Assembly (NCBI RefSeq): GCF_003054325.1 | Contig: NZ_QBKU01000012.1 | Coordinates: 1 to 64,000, forward strand | DNA length: 64,000 nt | DNA from: Sulfitobacter mediterraneus | Lineage (GTDB): Bacteria > Pseudomonadota > Alphaproteobacteria > Rhodobacterales > Rhodobacteraceae | Direction: 5' to 3' | Shown: piece by piece, positions 45,837 to 55,748 of the stretch | How the letters are laid out: each line of letters opens with the position of its first letter | How positions within the stretch are numbered: position 1 is the first letter of the stretch | Notes under the pieces: generated by a model | The model's database searches: none | What the model was told of the DNA's origin: nothing | What the model saw: the letters and a program-made list of their open reading frames with translations, nothing else | Made by a program: the position numbers and the translations under genes

Positions 45837-46231
45837 GCCACAGTTTCCCTGTCCGAGTGTTCTATGAAGACACCGATATGGCCGGTATTGTCTATTACGC
45901 CAATTACCTGCGCTATATTGAGCGGGCCCGCTCTGACATTGTGGAACAGATGGGCGTTGATCAACGCGCCATGCGCGACGAGGATCTGGTGTTCGTGATC
46001 ACACGGGTCGAGGCGGATTACCTCGGCTCTGGCCGCTTTGGCGACCGGCTGGAGGTGCGCACGACCCATCACGGCAAGGGCGCAACGCGTTGGATCTTTG
46101 ACCAAGAGGTGCTGCGCGGCGAAGAGATGATTTTTCGCGCCAAGGTCACAGCCGTCTGCATGACAACCGCCGGTAAACCGACCCGTTTGCCAGCAAAACT
46201 CCGCTCAATGCTGGCCGATCCGGCGGAATAA
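45833..46231 (+). CDS. ybgC: Tol-Pal-associated acyl-CoA thioesterase YbgC
   Basis: A 132-aa hot-dog-fold thioesterase with the catalytic Asp in VFYEDTDMAGIVYYANYLRYIERAR, the diagnostic YbgC motif (read here in pieces), and GATRWIFDQE. YbgC acts on acyl-CoA or acyl-ACP and is linked to phospholipid metabolism at the cell envelope. It opens the tol gene order as in most Gram-negative bacteria. Confidence 0.95.
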   Translation: MSHSFPVRVFYEDTDMAGIVYYANYLRYIERARSDIVEQMGVDQRAMRDEDLVFVITRVEADYLGSGRFGDRLEVRTTHHGKGATRWIFDQEVLRGEEMIFRAKVTAVCMTTAGKPTRLPAKLRSMLADPAE

Positions 46232-46347
46232 GGCCGTTGCACTAGCTTTCACTCTTGCACTTCGCTAGATTCAGGCGAAATGGAGCCTTGAAAACAGGGC
46301 CCTTGAGGCAGCACGCCGTGTAAACGGCACAAAAATGAGCGGGAAAA

Positions 46348-47043
46348 ATGGAAGCAGAAACGCTGGCATTGGCGCAGGAGATTGATTTCTCCATGTGGGG
46401 TCTGTTTGCGCGGGCAACGCTGACGGTGAAACTGGTGATGATCATGTTGATCATCGCGTCGTTCTGGTCTTGGTCGATCATCGTCCAGAAACTGATCCAG
46501 TATCGCAGCGCCCGAAGCGAGGCCGCGCGGTTTGATCGGGCGTTCTGGTCGGGGGAGCCGCTGGATGGTCTGTTTGACACCATTGGCGCAGATCCTGATG
46601 GACCGTCGGAAAAGATTTTTGCGGCAGGCATGTCGGAATGGCGCCGTTCGCACCGCGATGATGGCGGATTGATCCCCGGTGCCACCGCACGGATTGACCG
46701 CAGCATGGATGTGGCTATCGCCAAAGAGGCCGAGCGCCTGCAAAAAGGGCTGACGGTTTTGGCGACGGTCGGCTCGTCTGCGCCCTTCATCGGCCTTTTC
46801 GGCACCGTGATCGGCATCATGAACGCCTTTATCGAAATTGCGGAACAACAAAACACCAACCTCGCGGTGGTGGCGCCCGGCATTGCTGAGGCGCTCTTGG
46901 CGACGGGTCTTGGCCTGTTGGCCGCGATCCCGGCGGTGATTTTCTACAACAAACTGTCGGCAGACAGTGACCGGGTGCTGGGCACGCATGAGGCCTTTGC
47001 GGATGAGTTCGCCACGATCCTGTCACGCCAGTTGGACAGCTGA
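46348..47043 (+). CDS. tolQ: Tol-Pal system proton channel subunit TolQ
   Basis: A 231-aa inner-membrane protein of the ExbB/TolQ/MotA family with three helices: near residues 25-45, then a pair in the region of VLATVGSSAPFIGLFGTV and AEALLATGLGLLAAIPAVIFYN. It forms the proton channel with TolR that energises TolA. Confidence 0.96.
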   Translation: MEAETLALAQEIDFSMWGLFARATLTVKLVMIMLIIASFWSWSIIVQKLIQYRSARSEAARFDRAFWSGEPLDGLFDTIGADPDGPSEKIFAAGMSEWRRSHRDDGGLIPGATARIDRSMDVAIAKEAERLQKGLTVLATVGSSAPFIGLFGTVIGIMNAFIEIAEQQNTNLAVVAPGIAEALLATGLGLLAAIPAVIFYNKLSADSDRVLGTHEAFADEFATILSRQLDS

Positions 47044-47046
47044 TCC

Positions 47047-47526
47047 ATGGGCGCAGGTGTAGTCAAAAAGCAAGGCGGGGGCGGACGCGGCCGCAGGCGT
47101 GGCCGGGTTCAGCCGATGTCAGAGATCAACGTGACGCCTTTTGTAGACGTGATGCTGGTGTTGTTGATCATCTTTATGGTGGCCGCGCCTTTGTTGACGG
47201 TCGGGGTGCCGGTGGAACTGCCCAAAACCGCCGCAGGTGCCTTGCCCGCCGATCAAGAAGAGCCGCTGACCGTGACAATCACCGCAGAAGGTGCGGTGCA
47301 GATCCAGACAACACAGGTGGAACGGGCCGCGCTTGTCACACGCCTTCGCGCCATAGCGGCAGAGCGGACCAGCGACCGCGTGTTCCTGCGGGCGGATGGC
47401 AAGGTGCGCTACAGCGCCGTGATGGAGATCATGGGCGCGCTGAATGCAGGCGGATTTTCCAACATTGGTTTGGTGACGGACATTGGCGGTCCGGCGCTGG
47501 ACGGTGACGTTGCATCGGGGAACTAG
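47047..47526 (+). CDS. tolR: Tol-Pal system proton channel subunit TolR
   Basis: A 159-aa ExbD/TolR protein: a basic N-terminus, one helix with the essential Asp (INVTPFVDVMLVLLIIF), and a periplasmic domain with FLRADGKVRYSAVMEIMGAL. Starts 3 nt after tolQ. Confidence 0.96.
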   Translation: MGAGVVKKQGGGGRGRRRGRVQPMSEINVTPFVDVMLVLLIIFMVAAPLLTVGVPVELPKTAAGALPADQEEPLTVTITAEGAVQIQTTQVERAALVTRLRAIAAERTSDRVFLRADGKVRYSAVMEIMGALNAGGFSNIGLVTDIGGPALDGDVASGN

Positions 47527-47529
47527 GCG

Positions 47530-48642
47530 GTGCATGCCGGGCATTATATCTCTGGCGCGGGCCACATTGGCTTGATTGGCTGGTTGCTTTTGGGTGGCGT
47601 GTTCCAGTCAGAGCCTTTGCCATTTGAAATGACGGAAGTGTCGGTGATCACCGGTGCAGAGTTCGAGGCGATGCTGGCCGCCCAGCAAGCGCCAGAGACC
47701 CCCACAGAGGTGGCACAGCCCGCTGCGCCAGACGTAGCACCGGACGCGCCCGAGATCGCGGCGACACCGGATCAGGTGATTGAACAACCCAAACCCATCC
47801 AGACCGAAACGCCCCCCGCAGATCCGGCGCCAGAGGTGACCGAGCAAGTCGCTTTGCCACCCGAAGCCGAGGTTATAGACACACCGCCCGAACTGGATCA
47901 GCCCAGCGGTGATGTTGCCGTTATTATCCCCGAATTGGCCCCGCGTTCTGTGCCGCGCCCGGTTGAACGTGTTGCGCCCAAGCCGGTGGCGCTGCCTGCG
48001 CCGGAGGCAACGCCAGATCCGGACACCCAAGAGGCCGTGACGCCAGAGCCAGCCGCCGAAGCGCCGCCTGAAGAGCCGCAAGAGGCAACCGCGCCCGAAG
48101 AGGCGACGACCGAGATCGTGACCGAAGCGACCCAAGCGCCCAAAGCCTCGCCGCGTCCGCCGGGCCGGCGGCCCGCCGCGCCCAAACCGCAGGTTGCGGC
48201 CGCCAAGCCTGAGCCGGAAAGTGGCAGCAGTGAAGACGATGACGCCGCTGCGATTGCGGCCGCAGTTGCCGCCGCGCAGACGCCCGCCGAAACGCCCAAA
48301 CCCGCCACGCCCAGCGGCCCGCCGTTGACCGCAGGCGAAAAGGAAGACCTGCGCGTCGCGGTCAGCAGCTGTTGGAATGTCGGGTCACTTTCCACAGCCG
48401 CTTTGCAAACAACGGTGGTTGTCAGCGTCGAGATGGCGCAGAACGGCAAACCTCTTGTGGGTTCGATCCGTATGGAGGGCAGCTCTGGCGGGACGGCGGC
48501 ATCAGCCAAACAGGCATTCGAAGCGGCCCGCCGCGCGATCATCCGCTGCGGTGCAAAAGGCTATGATCTGCCAGCAAACAAATACGGCCAGTGGCAGAGC
48601 ATCGAAATGACCTTCAATCCAGAAAAGATGCGGGTCAAATGA
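47530..48642 (+). CDS. tolA: Tol-Pal system energy transducer TolA
   Basis: A 370-aa TonB-like protein starting at GTG 3 nt after tolR. One N-terminal helix (about 8-26), a long Pro/Ala/Glu-rich region that spans the periplasm (about 50-260), and a C-terminal domain (about 265-370) ending TFNPEKMRVK. It connects the TolQR motor to TolB and Pal. A degenerate second copy of the last 35 codons lies just downstream. Confidence 0.92.
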   Translation: MHAGHYISGAGHIGLIGWLLLGGVFQSEPLPFEMTEVSVITGAEFEAMLAAQQAPETPTEVAQPAAPDVAPDAPEIAATPDQVIEQPKPIQTETPPADPAPEVTEQVALPPEAEVIDTPPELDQPSGDVAVIIPELAPRSVPRPVERVAPKPVALPAPEATPDPDTQEAVTPEPAAEAPPEEPQEATAPEEATTEIVTEATQAPKASPRPPGRRPAAPKPQVAAAKPEPESGSSEDDDAAAIAAAVAAAQTPAETPKPATPSGPPLTAGEKEDLRVAVSSCWNVGSLSTAALQTTVVVSVEMAQNGKPLVGSIRMEGSSGGTAASAKQAFEAARRAIIRCGAKGYDLPANKYGQWQSIEMTFNPEKMRVK

Positions 48643-48665
48643 TCGGGGTATCGCATCTTTTACCG

Positions 48666-48773
48666 GCGGCGTTTCGCTATGGTGTCGGCGCGGGCAAACT
48701 TCCCCTCGAAAACCGCCGCATTTGGCGGAATAGTAAGATCACGTTCAATCCCGAAAGGATGCGTATCAGATGA
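48666..48773 (+). pseudogene. Remnant duplicate of the tolA 3' end
   Basis: Thirty-five in-frame codons plus a stop align with the TolA C-terminus: both have an AA.R start, a Leu-Pro, a single Trp, then TFNPE-x-MR-x-[KR] and TGA. At DNA level the last 36 bases match tolA 48607-48642 at about 29 positions. The remnant has no supported start of its own, and its TGA overlaps the tolB ATG. It looks like a decayed tandem duplication or an older tolA end. Confidence 0.65.
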
Positions 48774-50104
48774 GTGTCAGGTTTACGTTGAAATGTCTTG
48801 CCGCGGCGGTGGCGATCTTTGGCTTTCAGGCCGGTGCGGCCATGGCCCAGCAGGGGCCGTTGCGTATTGAAATCACCGAAGGTGTGATTGAACCCTTGCC
48901 CTTTGCCGTGCCCAGCTTTCAACCCGAAAGCGCCGAGGCCGGGCAGATGGCCAATGATCTGGCACGGGTGGTCTCGGATGACCTGACCGGCACCGGATTG
49001 TTCCGCGAAATTCCGGCTTCTGCTTTCATCTCTACGGTCAGCGATTTCAACGCGCCTGTGCAATACGCCGATTGGAAGGCGATCAACGCGCAGGCCCTGG
49101 TCACCGGCGCGGTGAACGTGCAAGGCAATAACCTCACGGTGAAATTCCGCCTCTACGATGTGTTCTCGGGCGCAGAATTGGGCAGCGGGTTGCAGTTCTC
49201 CGGCACAACCGATGGCTGGCGGCGCATGGCGCATAAGGTTGCCGATGCGGTTTATAGCCGGATCACCGGCGAGGGCGGCTATTTTGACAGCCGCGTTGTC
49301 TATGTGTCCGAGACCGGCCCCAAGGACGCCCGCAAAAAGCGCCTTGCGGTGATGGATTATGACGGCGCGAATGTGCAGTATCTCACGGACAGCGGTTCCA
49401 TCGTGCTGGCGCCGCGGTTCTCGCCCACTGGCGACCGGGTTCTTTACACGTCTTACGAGACCGGCTTTCCGCGTATCTATGTGCTGGATGTCGGATCGGT
49501 GCAGCGGCGGGTGTTGGAAAGTGCCGATGGCACCATGAGCTTTGCGCCGCGGTTTTCACCATCCGGACAAACGGTGGTGTTCTCGATCTCGCAGGGCGGC
49601 AACACCGATATCTACTCTATGGACATCGCCAGCGGCCAATCGGTGCGCCTGACCAACACGCCGGCGATTGAGACCGCGCCCAGCTATTCACCGGACGGCG
49701 GGCGCGTTGTCTTTGAAAGCGACCGCTCCGGCACACAACAGCTTTATATCATGCCCGCAACCGGCGGCGAGGCGACGCGCATTTCCTTTGGCGAGGGGCG
49801 TTATGGCACGCCGGTCTGGTCGCCGCGCGGCGATCTGATTGCCTTTACCAAACAGAACAAGGGCCGGTTTCATATCGGCGTCATGCGCACGGATGGATCA
49901 GAAGAGCGCCTTTTGACCGCATCCTTCCTTGATGAGGGACCAACATGGGCGCCAAATGGGCGGGTGTTGATGTTTGCCCGTGAAACCCAAGGGGCAAGCG
50001 GATCATCAACGCTGTATTCGGTGGATGTCTCGGGCCGCAACCTGCGCCCGGTGCGCACCCCCGAAGGTGGGTCCGACCCGTCGTGGTCGCCCTTGCAAAA
50101 GTGA
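48770..50104 (+). CDS. tolB: Tol-Pal system periplasmic protein TolB
   Basis: A 444-aa periplasmic protein. The signal peptide is residues 1-27 (cleavage after AAMAQ). The N-terminal domain (about 30-160) is followed by a six-bladed WD40-like propeller with repeats such as [32 protein letters not shown] and PSWSPLQK. It binds Pal and TolA during division. The ATG lies in an ATGA overlap with the remnant tolA end. Confidence 0.96.
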   Translation: MSVRFTLKCLAAAVAIFGFQAGAAMAQQGPLRIEITEGVIEPLPFAVPSFQPESAEAGQMANDLARVVSDDLTGTGLFREIPASAFISTVSDFNAPVQYADWKAINAQALVTGAVNVQGNNLTVKFRLYDVFSGAELGSGLQFSGTTDGWRRMAHKVADAVYSRITGEGGYFDSRVVYVSETGPKDARKKRLAVMDYDGANVQYLTDSGSIVLAPRFSPTGDRVLYTSYETGFPRIYVLDVGSVQRRVLESADGTMSFAPRFSPSGQTVVFSISQGGNTDIYSMDIASGQSVRLTNTPAIETAPSYSPDGGRVVFESDRSGTQQLYIMPATGGEATRISFGEGRYGTPVWSPRGDLIAFTKQNKGRFHIGVMRTDGSEERLLTASFLDEGPTWAPNGRVLMFARETQGASGSSTLYSVDVSGRNLRPVRTPEGGSDPSWSPLQK

Positions 50105-50195
50105 TCGGCCCTGTGCGGTAAAAAATTCCATTGCCCTCAAGGGCTGTGTTAAACAACAAACAAACAACAAAAACGCCACCCATGAGAGGCAGACC

Positions 50196-50717
50196 ATGAA
50201 ACGCATAACGACAAGCACGATCCTGATCGCAACCTTGGCCGTGTCGGCCTGTACCAACCCTGGCCGTTTTGGCGGTGAGGATGGCACCTATGTCGGCTCT
50301 GCCGCACCTGTGAACACGGGCATCGTTCCGGGCAGTGCCAATGACCCGGCCTCAACAGCCTATTTCCAGCAGGCGATCGGCGACCGGGTGCTGTTTGAGG
50401 TGGACCAGTCCAACCTGACGGCCACAGGCCGCACCACACTCGACGGGCAGGCGACCTGGCTGTTGACCAACAGCGACTATCAGGCCGTGATCGAAGGCCA
50501 TGCGGATGAGCAAGGCACGCGCGAATATAACCTCGCGCTGGGCGAACGCCGCGCCAATGCGGCCCGCGAATACCTGGTGTCCAAAGGGGTGCCTGCATCG
50601 CGGCTGCGGGTTGTCAGCTACGGCAAAGAACGGCCGATCGAAGTGTGTTCCAACGAGGCCTGCTATGCCAACAACCGCCGTGCGGTTACAGTGCTGGCCG
50701 GTGGTTTGACCAGCTAA
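50196..50717 (+). CDS. pal: Peptidoglycan-associated lipoprotein Pal
   Basis: A 173-aa outer-membrane lipoprotein. The signal peptide ends in the lipobox VSAC (lipidated Cys about residue 19). The OmpA-like domain (about 65-170) has VLFEVDQSNL, EGHADEQGTREYNLALGERR and YGKERP. It anchors the outer membrane to peptidoglycan and partners TolB. GAGAGGCAG is the SD. The frame opens earlier without support. Confidence 0.96.
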   Translation: MKRITTSTILIATLAVSACTNPGRFGGEDGTYVGSAAPVNTGIVPGSANDPASTAYFQQAIGDRVLFEVDQSNLTATGRTTLDGQATWLLTNSDYQAVIEGHADEQGTREYNLALGERRANAAREYLVSKGVPASRLRVVSYGKERPIEVCSNEACYANNRRAVTVLAGGLTS

Positions 50718-50732
50718 CCTAAGGAAGAGACC

Positions 50733-51560
50733 ATGACAGTGGCAATTCTACGCGGCGTGATCTTTGGGCTTCTTTTGTGCCCCATGGCGGCGCTGGCTCA
50801 AGATGATCAGACACTGGCTGATGTGCGCCAGGAACTGAACGTGCTGTTTGTCGAGGTGCAAAAGCTCAAGCGGGAGCTGTCAACGACGGGCGGCGCGTCG
50901 GTCAATGCAGCGGGCGTGAGCGTGTTGGAACGTGTCGGCGCGATGGAAAGCGAACTGCAACGCCTGACCTCAAAGACCGAAGAGTTGGAGAACCGTATCA
51001 ACCGCATCGTGGCCGATGGCACCAACCGGATCGGCGATCTGGAGTTCCGTTTGGTTGAGCTTGAAGGCGGCGATCTGTCCACATTGGGCGAGACAACGAC
51101 ACTGGGCGGTGAGACACAAACATCCGTGTCTGCCCCTATCACCGCGCCCTCAACGCCCACCGATCAAGCATCGCTCGCCATTGGCGAAGCGGATGATTTC
51201 AAGCGGGCGCAGGAGGTGCTCGCCTCCGGTGACTTTCGCGCCGCCGCAGACCTCTTTGCGACCTTCAATCAGACCTATCCGGGCGGACCACTAGCCGCCG
51301 AGGCCGAATTGCGCCGCGGCGAGGCCCTGACCGCGCTTGGCGACACCCGCGAGGCCGCCCGCGCATTCCTCGCCAGCTTTAGCACCGAACCCGAAGGGCC
51401 GATGGCCCCCCATGCCCTTTATGAACTTGGCAGTGCGCTGGCAAATCTTGGTCAAACCCAAGAGGCCTGCGTGACGCTCAGCGAGATTGGCGTGCGTTTT
51501 CCCAATAGCCCTATGGTGGCCCAAGCCGAACAGCGCCGGCAGACCATCGGCTGTTCCTAA
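50733..51560 (+). CDS. cpoB: Cell division coordinator CpoB (YbgF)
   Basis: A 275-aa periplasmic protein: signal peptide (cleavage near ALAQD), a trimerising coiled coil (about 22-110), a flexible linker and TPR repeats (about 150-270) beginning with DFKRAQEVLASGDFRAAADLF. CpoB couples Tol energy to peptidoglycan synthesis during constriction. AAGGAAGAGACC precedes the ATG. Last Tol-Pal member. Confidence 0.93.
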   Translation: MTVAILRGVIFGLLLCPMAALAQDDQTLADVRQELNVLFVEVQKLKRELSTTGGASVNAAGVSVLERVGAMESELQRLTSKTEELENRINRIVADGTNRIGDLEFRLVELEGGDLSTLGETTTLGGETQTSVSAPITAPSTPTDQASLAIGEADDFKRAQEVLASGDFRAAADLFATFNQTYPGGPLAAEAELRRGEALTALGDTREAARAFLASFSTEPEGPMAPHALYELGSALANLGQTQEACVTLSEIGVRFPNSPMVAQAEQRRQTIGCS

Positions 51561-51564
51561 GCCG

Positions 51565-52821
51565 ATGTTCAGACGCCTGACACAGCAGGTTTCGGATGCG
51601 TTTCTTCCGCATCCCCCTGCGGTCACCGGCGTGGCAGTGTCGGGCGGCGGCGATTCCGTTGCGCTTTTGCATCTGATGCACGGATTTTGCACATTGCATG
51701 GCACAAAAGTTCGCGCCGTTACGGTCAACCATGGCCTGCGCCCCGAAGCCGAAACTGAAGCACAATCCGTTGCCGATTTCTGTGAACGCCACGGGATTGC
51801 CCATGACACCTTGCATTGGTCGGGTTGGGACGGGACCGGCAATTTGCAAAACGAGGCCCGCAAAGCCCGATATGGATTGATTGCTGGCTGGGCAAAACAG
51901 CATGAAATTTCCACTGTTGCGCTTGGCCACACAGCCGATGATCAGGCGGAAACCCTGCTGATGCGGTTGGCGCGGCGGGCGGGGGTCGATGGCCTGTCCG
52001 GCATGGCACCGCGCATGACCCGTCACAGCGTCATCTGGGTGCGGCCGCTTTTGCGGGCCGGCCGAACCGATCTGCGGGATTACCTGTTGCATCAGAATAT
52101 CAAATGGATCGACGACCCCAGCAACGAAGATCCTAGCTTTGAAAGGGTCCGTACCCGCGAAGCGCTCAAGGTGCTGGAACCTTTGGGAATTGACGCCCAA
52201 GGGCTGGCTCAGGTGGCAGGGCAAATGGCTGAGGCGCGCAAGGCACTGAATTGGCAGTGCTTTTTGGTGGCGCGGGATATCGTTTCGATTGATGCAGGCG
52301 CTGTGGTCATTGAAGAAAGACAACTGCGGGTGCAGCCAGACGAGATCCAGCGCCGTTTGATCGTGCAGGCGCTGAGCTGGATCAGCGGCGAGGAATACCC
52401 GGCCCGGCGCGGCGCGGTCAGTGCGATGATGGGCGCCATGCGCAAAGGGCAGGCGGGAACGGCGGATGGATGCCAGCTGCGCCGGGTGGGCGGCGAGATC
52501 TGGATCTTCAGGGAATACAAACCCGTCAGTGCGATCACTGCCCCGCTACAGGATCTGTGGGACGGCCGCTGGGAGCTGACAAACGAGGACACCGCGCAGG
52601 ATTTTGCCGGTCTGCATGTCGGGGTGCTGGGAGAAGAGGGGCTGGCCGCATGCCCCAATTGGCGCCAAACGGGCCGCCCGCATCCGGTTCTATTGTCAAC
52701 GCCTGCGGTCTGGCGGGGCGATGAACTTGTTGCAGCCCCTCTTGCTGGCTACGGCCAAAACTGGCATGCGGAGGTCGACGGCGGCGCAGAGTCCTTCTAC
52801 GGCGCATTATTATCGCATTGA
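51565..52821 (+). CDS. tilS: tRNA(Ile)-lysidine synthase TilS
   Basis: A 418-aa ATP-PPase with the PP-loop SGGGDSVALLHL near residue 30, VTVNHGLRPEAE, LGHTADDQAETLLMRLARR and the RxxLR-type segment. It converts C34 of the AUA-reading tRNA-Ile to lysidine and is essential. The ATG 4 nt after cpoB is chosen; the frame runs into cpoB. The C-terminal domain is present but poorly conserved. Confidence 0.94.
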   Translation: MFRRLTQQVSDAFLPHPPAVTGVAVSGGGDSVALLHLMHGFCTLHGTKVRAVTVNHGLRPEAETEAQSVADFCERHGIAHDTLHWSGWDGTGNLQNEARKARYGLIAGWAKQHEISTVALGHTADDQAETLLMRLARRAGVDGLSGMAPRMTRHSVIWVRPLLRAGRTDLRDYLLHQNIKWIDDPSNEDPSFERVRTREALKVLEPLGIDAQGLAQVAGQMAEARKALNWQCFLVARDIVSIDAGAVVIEERQLRVQPDEIQRRLIVQALSWISGEEYPARRGAVSAMMGAMRKGQAGTADGCQLRRVGGEIWIFREYKPVSAITAPLQDLWDGRWELTNEDTAQDFAGLHVGVLGEEGLAACPNWRQTGRPHPVLLSTPAVWRGDELVAAPLAGYGQNWHAEVDGGAESFYGALLSH

Positions 52822-52917
52822 ACATGGGCGCATCATCTCTATCTTAGTATGGTGGCCGCGCCATTTCGGTGTGACCTAGGGGTTCGCGCATCCGCGCAAC
52901 CCGAAGAAATTGGGAGA

Positions 52918-54852
52918 ATGTCCTTGGGCAACGTGCGTAATCTCGCCTTCTGGGTTGTTTTGCTTTTGCTGGTTTTGGCGCTGTTCAATCTGTTCAGCGG
53001 TTCCAGCGGAAATCTGCAAAGCAATGAGATCACTTATTCAGAGTTTGTAAGTTCCGTTCAAAACGGTGAGGTGCGTCAGGTGACGCTGGATGGCGAGCAG
53101 GTGCGCTTCCGCAAAGCGGATGGTGCCGAATACATCGCGATCAAACCGGAAGATGCTGAAATCACAACGCTTTTGATTGACAATGAAGTGCCGGTCAAAG
53201 CCACGCCTCAGGAACAATCTGGTTTCCAGACGTTCCTGATGTCGCTGCTGCCGATTGTGCTGCTGATTGGTGTGTGGATCTATTTCATGAACCGGATGCA
53301 GGGCGGCGGTAAAGGCGGGGCCATGGGCTTTGGCAAATCCAAGGCCAAGATGCTGACGGAAAAGCATGGCCGCGTCACATTTGATGACGTTGCAGGCATT
53401 GATGAAGCCAAGGAAGAGCTTGAAGAAATTGTCGAATTCCTGCGCAACCCGCAGAAATTCTCGCGGCTCGGCGGCAAGATCCCCAAGGGTGCTCTGCTTG
53501 AGGGCCCTCCCGGTACTGGTAAAACACTTCTGGCCCGCGCCATCGCGGGTGAGGCGGGTGTGCCGTTCTTCACCATCTCCGGTTCCGATTTTGTTGAGAT
53601 GTTTGTCGGTGTTGGCGCGTCGCGTGTTCGCGACATGTTTGAACAGGCCAAAAAGAACGCGCCTTGCATCGTGTTTATCGACGAGATTGACGCGGTGGGT
53701 CGTCACCGTGGTGCCGGTTACGGCGGCGGCAACGACGAACGAGAACAGACATTGAACCAATTGCTGGTCGAGATGGACGGTTTTGAATCGAACGAAGGTG
53801 TGATCATCATCGCCGCGACCAACCGTAAGGATGTTCTGGACCCTGCCTTGCTGCGTCCGGGCCGTTTTGACCGTCAGGTCACAGTCGGCAATCCCGATAT
53901 CAAGGGCCGCGAAAAGATCCTTGGCGTGCATGCGCGCAAAACGCCGCTTGGCCCTGATGTGGATCTGCGCATCATTGCCCGCGGCACACCGGGCTTTTCC
54001 GGTGCCGATCTGGCCAATCTGGTGAACGAGGCGGCGCTGACCGCAGCGCGACTGGGGCGCCGGTTCGTGGCGATGATGGATTTTGAATCTGCCAAAGACA
54101 AAATCATGATGGGTGCTGAACGCCGTTCGATGGTTTTGACGCAGGATCAGAAAGAGAAAACCGCATATCACGAAGCAGGTCACGCCATTGTGGGCATCAA
54201 ACTGCCGAAATGTGATCCGGTCTATAAGGCGACAATCATCCCGCGCGGCGGCGCCTTGGGCATGGTGATGAGCCTGCCGGAGATGGACAAGCTGCAGATG
54301 TTCAAGGACGAAGCCGAAGAGCGAATTGCCATGACCATGGCGGGCAAAGCGGCTGAAATCTTTAAATATGGCGCTGAATCCGTGTCATCGGGCCCTGTCG
54401 GCGACATCATGCAGGCCAGCCAGCTGGCCCGTGCGATGGTTATGCGCTACGGCATGTCCGACAAGGTTGGCAACATCGACTATCAAGAAGCTGCGGCTGG
54501 ATATCAGGCCAATGGCGGCGCGGGCGGGTTCTCCGTTTCGGCGGCGACAAAGGAGCTGATCGAAAGCGAAGTGAAGCGGATCATCGATGAAGGTTACGAC
54601 CTGGCCTACAAGTTGATCAGCGAAAACAACGAAGAGTTTGAGCGTCTGGCGCAAGGCTTGTTGGAATATGAAACCCTGACCGGCGAAGAGATCAAACGCG
54701 TGATGGCCGGACAGCCGCCCGCCGAAGATCCCGATGATGACAACAATTCAGACGAAGGCAGCGCGCCAAGCGTCACAGCCATTCCCAAGGCCAAGGGCAA
54801 AGGCAAGAAATCACCGCCCTCCGGCGGGATGGAGCCTGAACCCTCCGTCTAA
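52918..54852 (+). CDS. ftsH: ATP-dependent zinc metalloprotease FtsH
   Basis: A 644-aa membrane AAA+ protease. Two N-terminal helices (about 10-28 and 100-122) flank a periplasmic domain. The AAA module has Walker [14 protein letters not shown], Walker [13 protein letters not shown] and the second-region-of-homology GRFDRQV; the zinc site is HEAGH with the third ligand Asp downstream. It degrades membrane and short-lived cytosolic proteins. The ATG with GGGAGA immediately upstream gives MSLGNVRN. tilS-ftsH order is common. A UUCG-loop terminator follows. Confidence 0.97.
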   Translation: MSLGNVRNLAFWVVLLLLVLALFNLFSGSSGNLQSNEITYSEFVSSVQNGEVRQVTLDGEQVRFRKADGAEYIAIKPEDAEITTLLIDNEVPVKATPQEQSGFQTFLMSLLPIVLLIGVWIYFMNRMQGGGKGGAMGFGKSKAKMLTEKHGRVTFDDVAGIDEAKEELEEIVEFLRNPQKFSRLGGKIPKGALLEGPPGTGKTLLARAIAGEAGVPFFTISGSDFVEMFVGVGASRVRDMFEQAKKNAPCIVFIDEIDAVGRHRGAGYGGGNDEREQTLNQLLVEMDGFESNEGVIIIAATNRKDVLDPALLRPGRFDRQVTVGNPDIKGREKILGVHARKTPLGPDVDLRIIARGTPGFSGADLANLVNEAALTAARLGRRFVAMMDFESAKDKIMMGAERRSMVLTQDQKEKTAYHEAGHAIVGIKLPKCDPVYKATIIPRGGALGMVMSLPEMDKLQMFKDEAEERIAMTMAGKAAEIFKYGAESVSSGPVGDIMQASQLARAMVMRYGMSDKVGNIDYQEAAAGYQANGGAGGFSVSAATKELIESEVKRIIDEGYDLAYKLISENNEEFERLAQGLLEYETLTGEEIKRVMAGQPPAEDPDDDNNSDEGSAPSVTAIPKAKGKGKKSPPSGGMEPEPSV

Positions 54853-54900
54853 GTGTTTGGGTGATCACGAACCGCGATCATTCTGAAACAAGAATTCATA

Positions 54901-54930
54901 GGCCCCGCTTCGGCGGGGCCTTTTCTTTTT
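54901..54930 (+). terminator. Terminator of the ruv-tol-ftsH transcript
   Basis: GGCCCCGC-TTCG-GCGGGGCC, an 8-bp stem with the very stable UUCG loop, followed by TTTTCTTTTT. Confidence 0.95.
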
Positions 54931-55020
54931 GCGGGGCTTTGGCCAAGGTGCGCCGCATGAAGTGACCCTGCGGCAGTTTGCCGCCACACGCAGGGACGGT
55001 TCAAAGATTTGAGGAACAAA

Positions 55021-55602
55021 ATGCCAGAATTGATACCAACAGATCATTACGCCCGCATCACCTGGATGGGCAGTGTGCCCCAAGACCGACCCAACATCCG
55101 GTCTCAATCCATTGAAACCGCCTTTGCCAGCTATGCCGGTATTGCGGGCGATTATCACGCGGGCCTCACCCGCGCGTCCTGTGTGCGGGTCACCTCGCAG
55201 CATCCCAAAGGCACCGAGATCCGCAATGTGCGGCAGTTGTCGATCCTGTCCGCCGAAGAGCTGGATATCATCGCCAAAGAGATCGGCCTTGAGGCGATCA
55301 ATCCGGTCCATCTGGGCGCGTCACTTGTGGTTGAGGGTATTGATGATTTCACCCACCTGCCACCCAACTCCCGGCTTCAGGCCGAGAATGGCGCGACCAT
55401 TGTGGTGGATATGCAGAACGGCCCCTGCAACTATCCCGCCCGCGAGATTGAGACGGACCATCCCGGCCACGGCAAGGGGTTCCTGCCTGCCGCACGGGGC
55501 CGCCGCGGCGTCTGTGCGTGGATCGAACGGGAAGGGCAAATATCGGTTGGGGACACTTTGCGTTTGCACATCCCCGGACAACGGGCCTGGGCCCATCAAT
55601 AA
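55021..55602 (+). CDS. MOSC domain protein
   Basis: A 193-aa protein made almost only of a MOSC (molybdenum cofactor sulfurase C-terminal) beta-barrel. Typical features are LSILSAEELDIIAKE, NPVHLGASLVVEGID and the conserved Cys in MQNGPCNYPAREIE, which binds or transfers sulfur to molybdenum enzymes. The ATG has GAGGAAC upstream. No molybdoenzyme gene is near. It lies upstream of fhs but the hairpin-rich gap suggests separate control. Confidence 0.86.
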   Translation: MPELIPTDHYARITWMGSVPQDRPNIRSQSIETAFASYAGIAGDYHAGLTRASCVRVTSQHPKGTEIRNVRQLSILSAEELDIIAKEIGLEAINPVHLGASLVVEGIDDFTHLPPNSRLQAENGATIVVDMQNGPCNYPAREIETDHPGHGKGFLPAARGRRGVCAWIEREGQISVGDTLRLHIPGQRAWAHQ

Positions 55603-55607
55603 GCGCC

Positions 55608-55732
55608 GGGCGTTTCCAAAAAGAAACGCCTGATCGGCTCATCGCCGCAACGAGAGGCGGATATGTCGGAAATGCGACCTCCGACACCGCCTGCATCCCT
55701 GTAAGACAGGGCAAAGAAAACGCCAGTTTGGC
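55608..55732 (+). promoter_or_regulatory. Structured leader upstream of fhs
   Basis: The 146-nt gap contains four consecutive hairpins: GGCGTTTC/GAAACGCC (55609-55630); a long one pairing GGCGG (55656-55660) and TGTCGGA (55664-55670) with TCCGACA (55680-55686) and CCGCC (55687-55691), loop AATGCGACC; CCCTGT/ACAGGG (55697-55711); and GCCA/TGGC (55722-55732). CCGC at 55645-55648 can alternatively pair with GCGG at 55657-55660 and would break the long stem. No T-run follows, so control of translation is more likely than termination. The first hairpin may belong to the MOSC gene end. I cannot match it to a known riboswitch class. Confidence 0.45.
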
Positions 55733-55748
55733 AAAAGGGGATTCCTAA

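Noticed and set aside
55656..55691. ZTP (pfl) riboswitch before fhs
   Set aside because: The CCGCCTG piece recalls part of that motif, but the neighbouring conserved bases are missing and the long stem differs; left as an unassigned leader.
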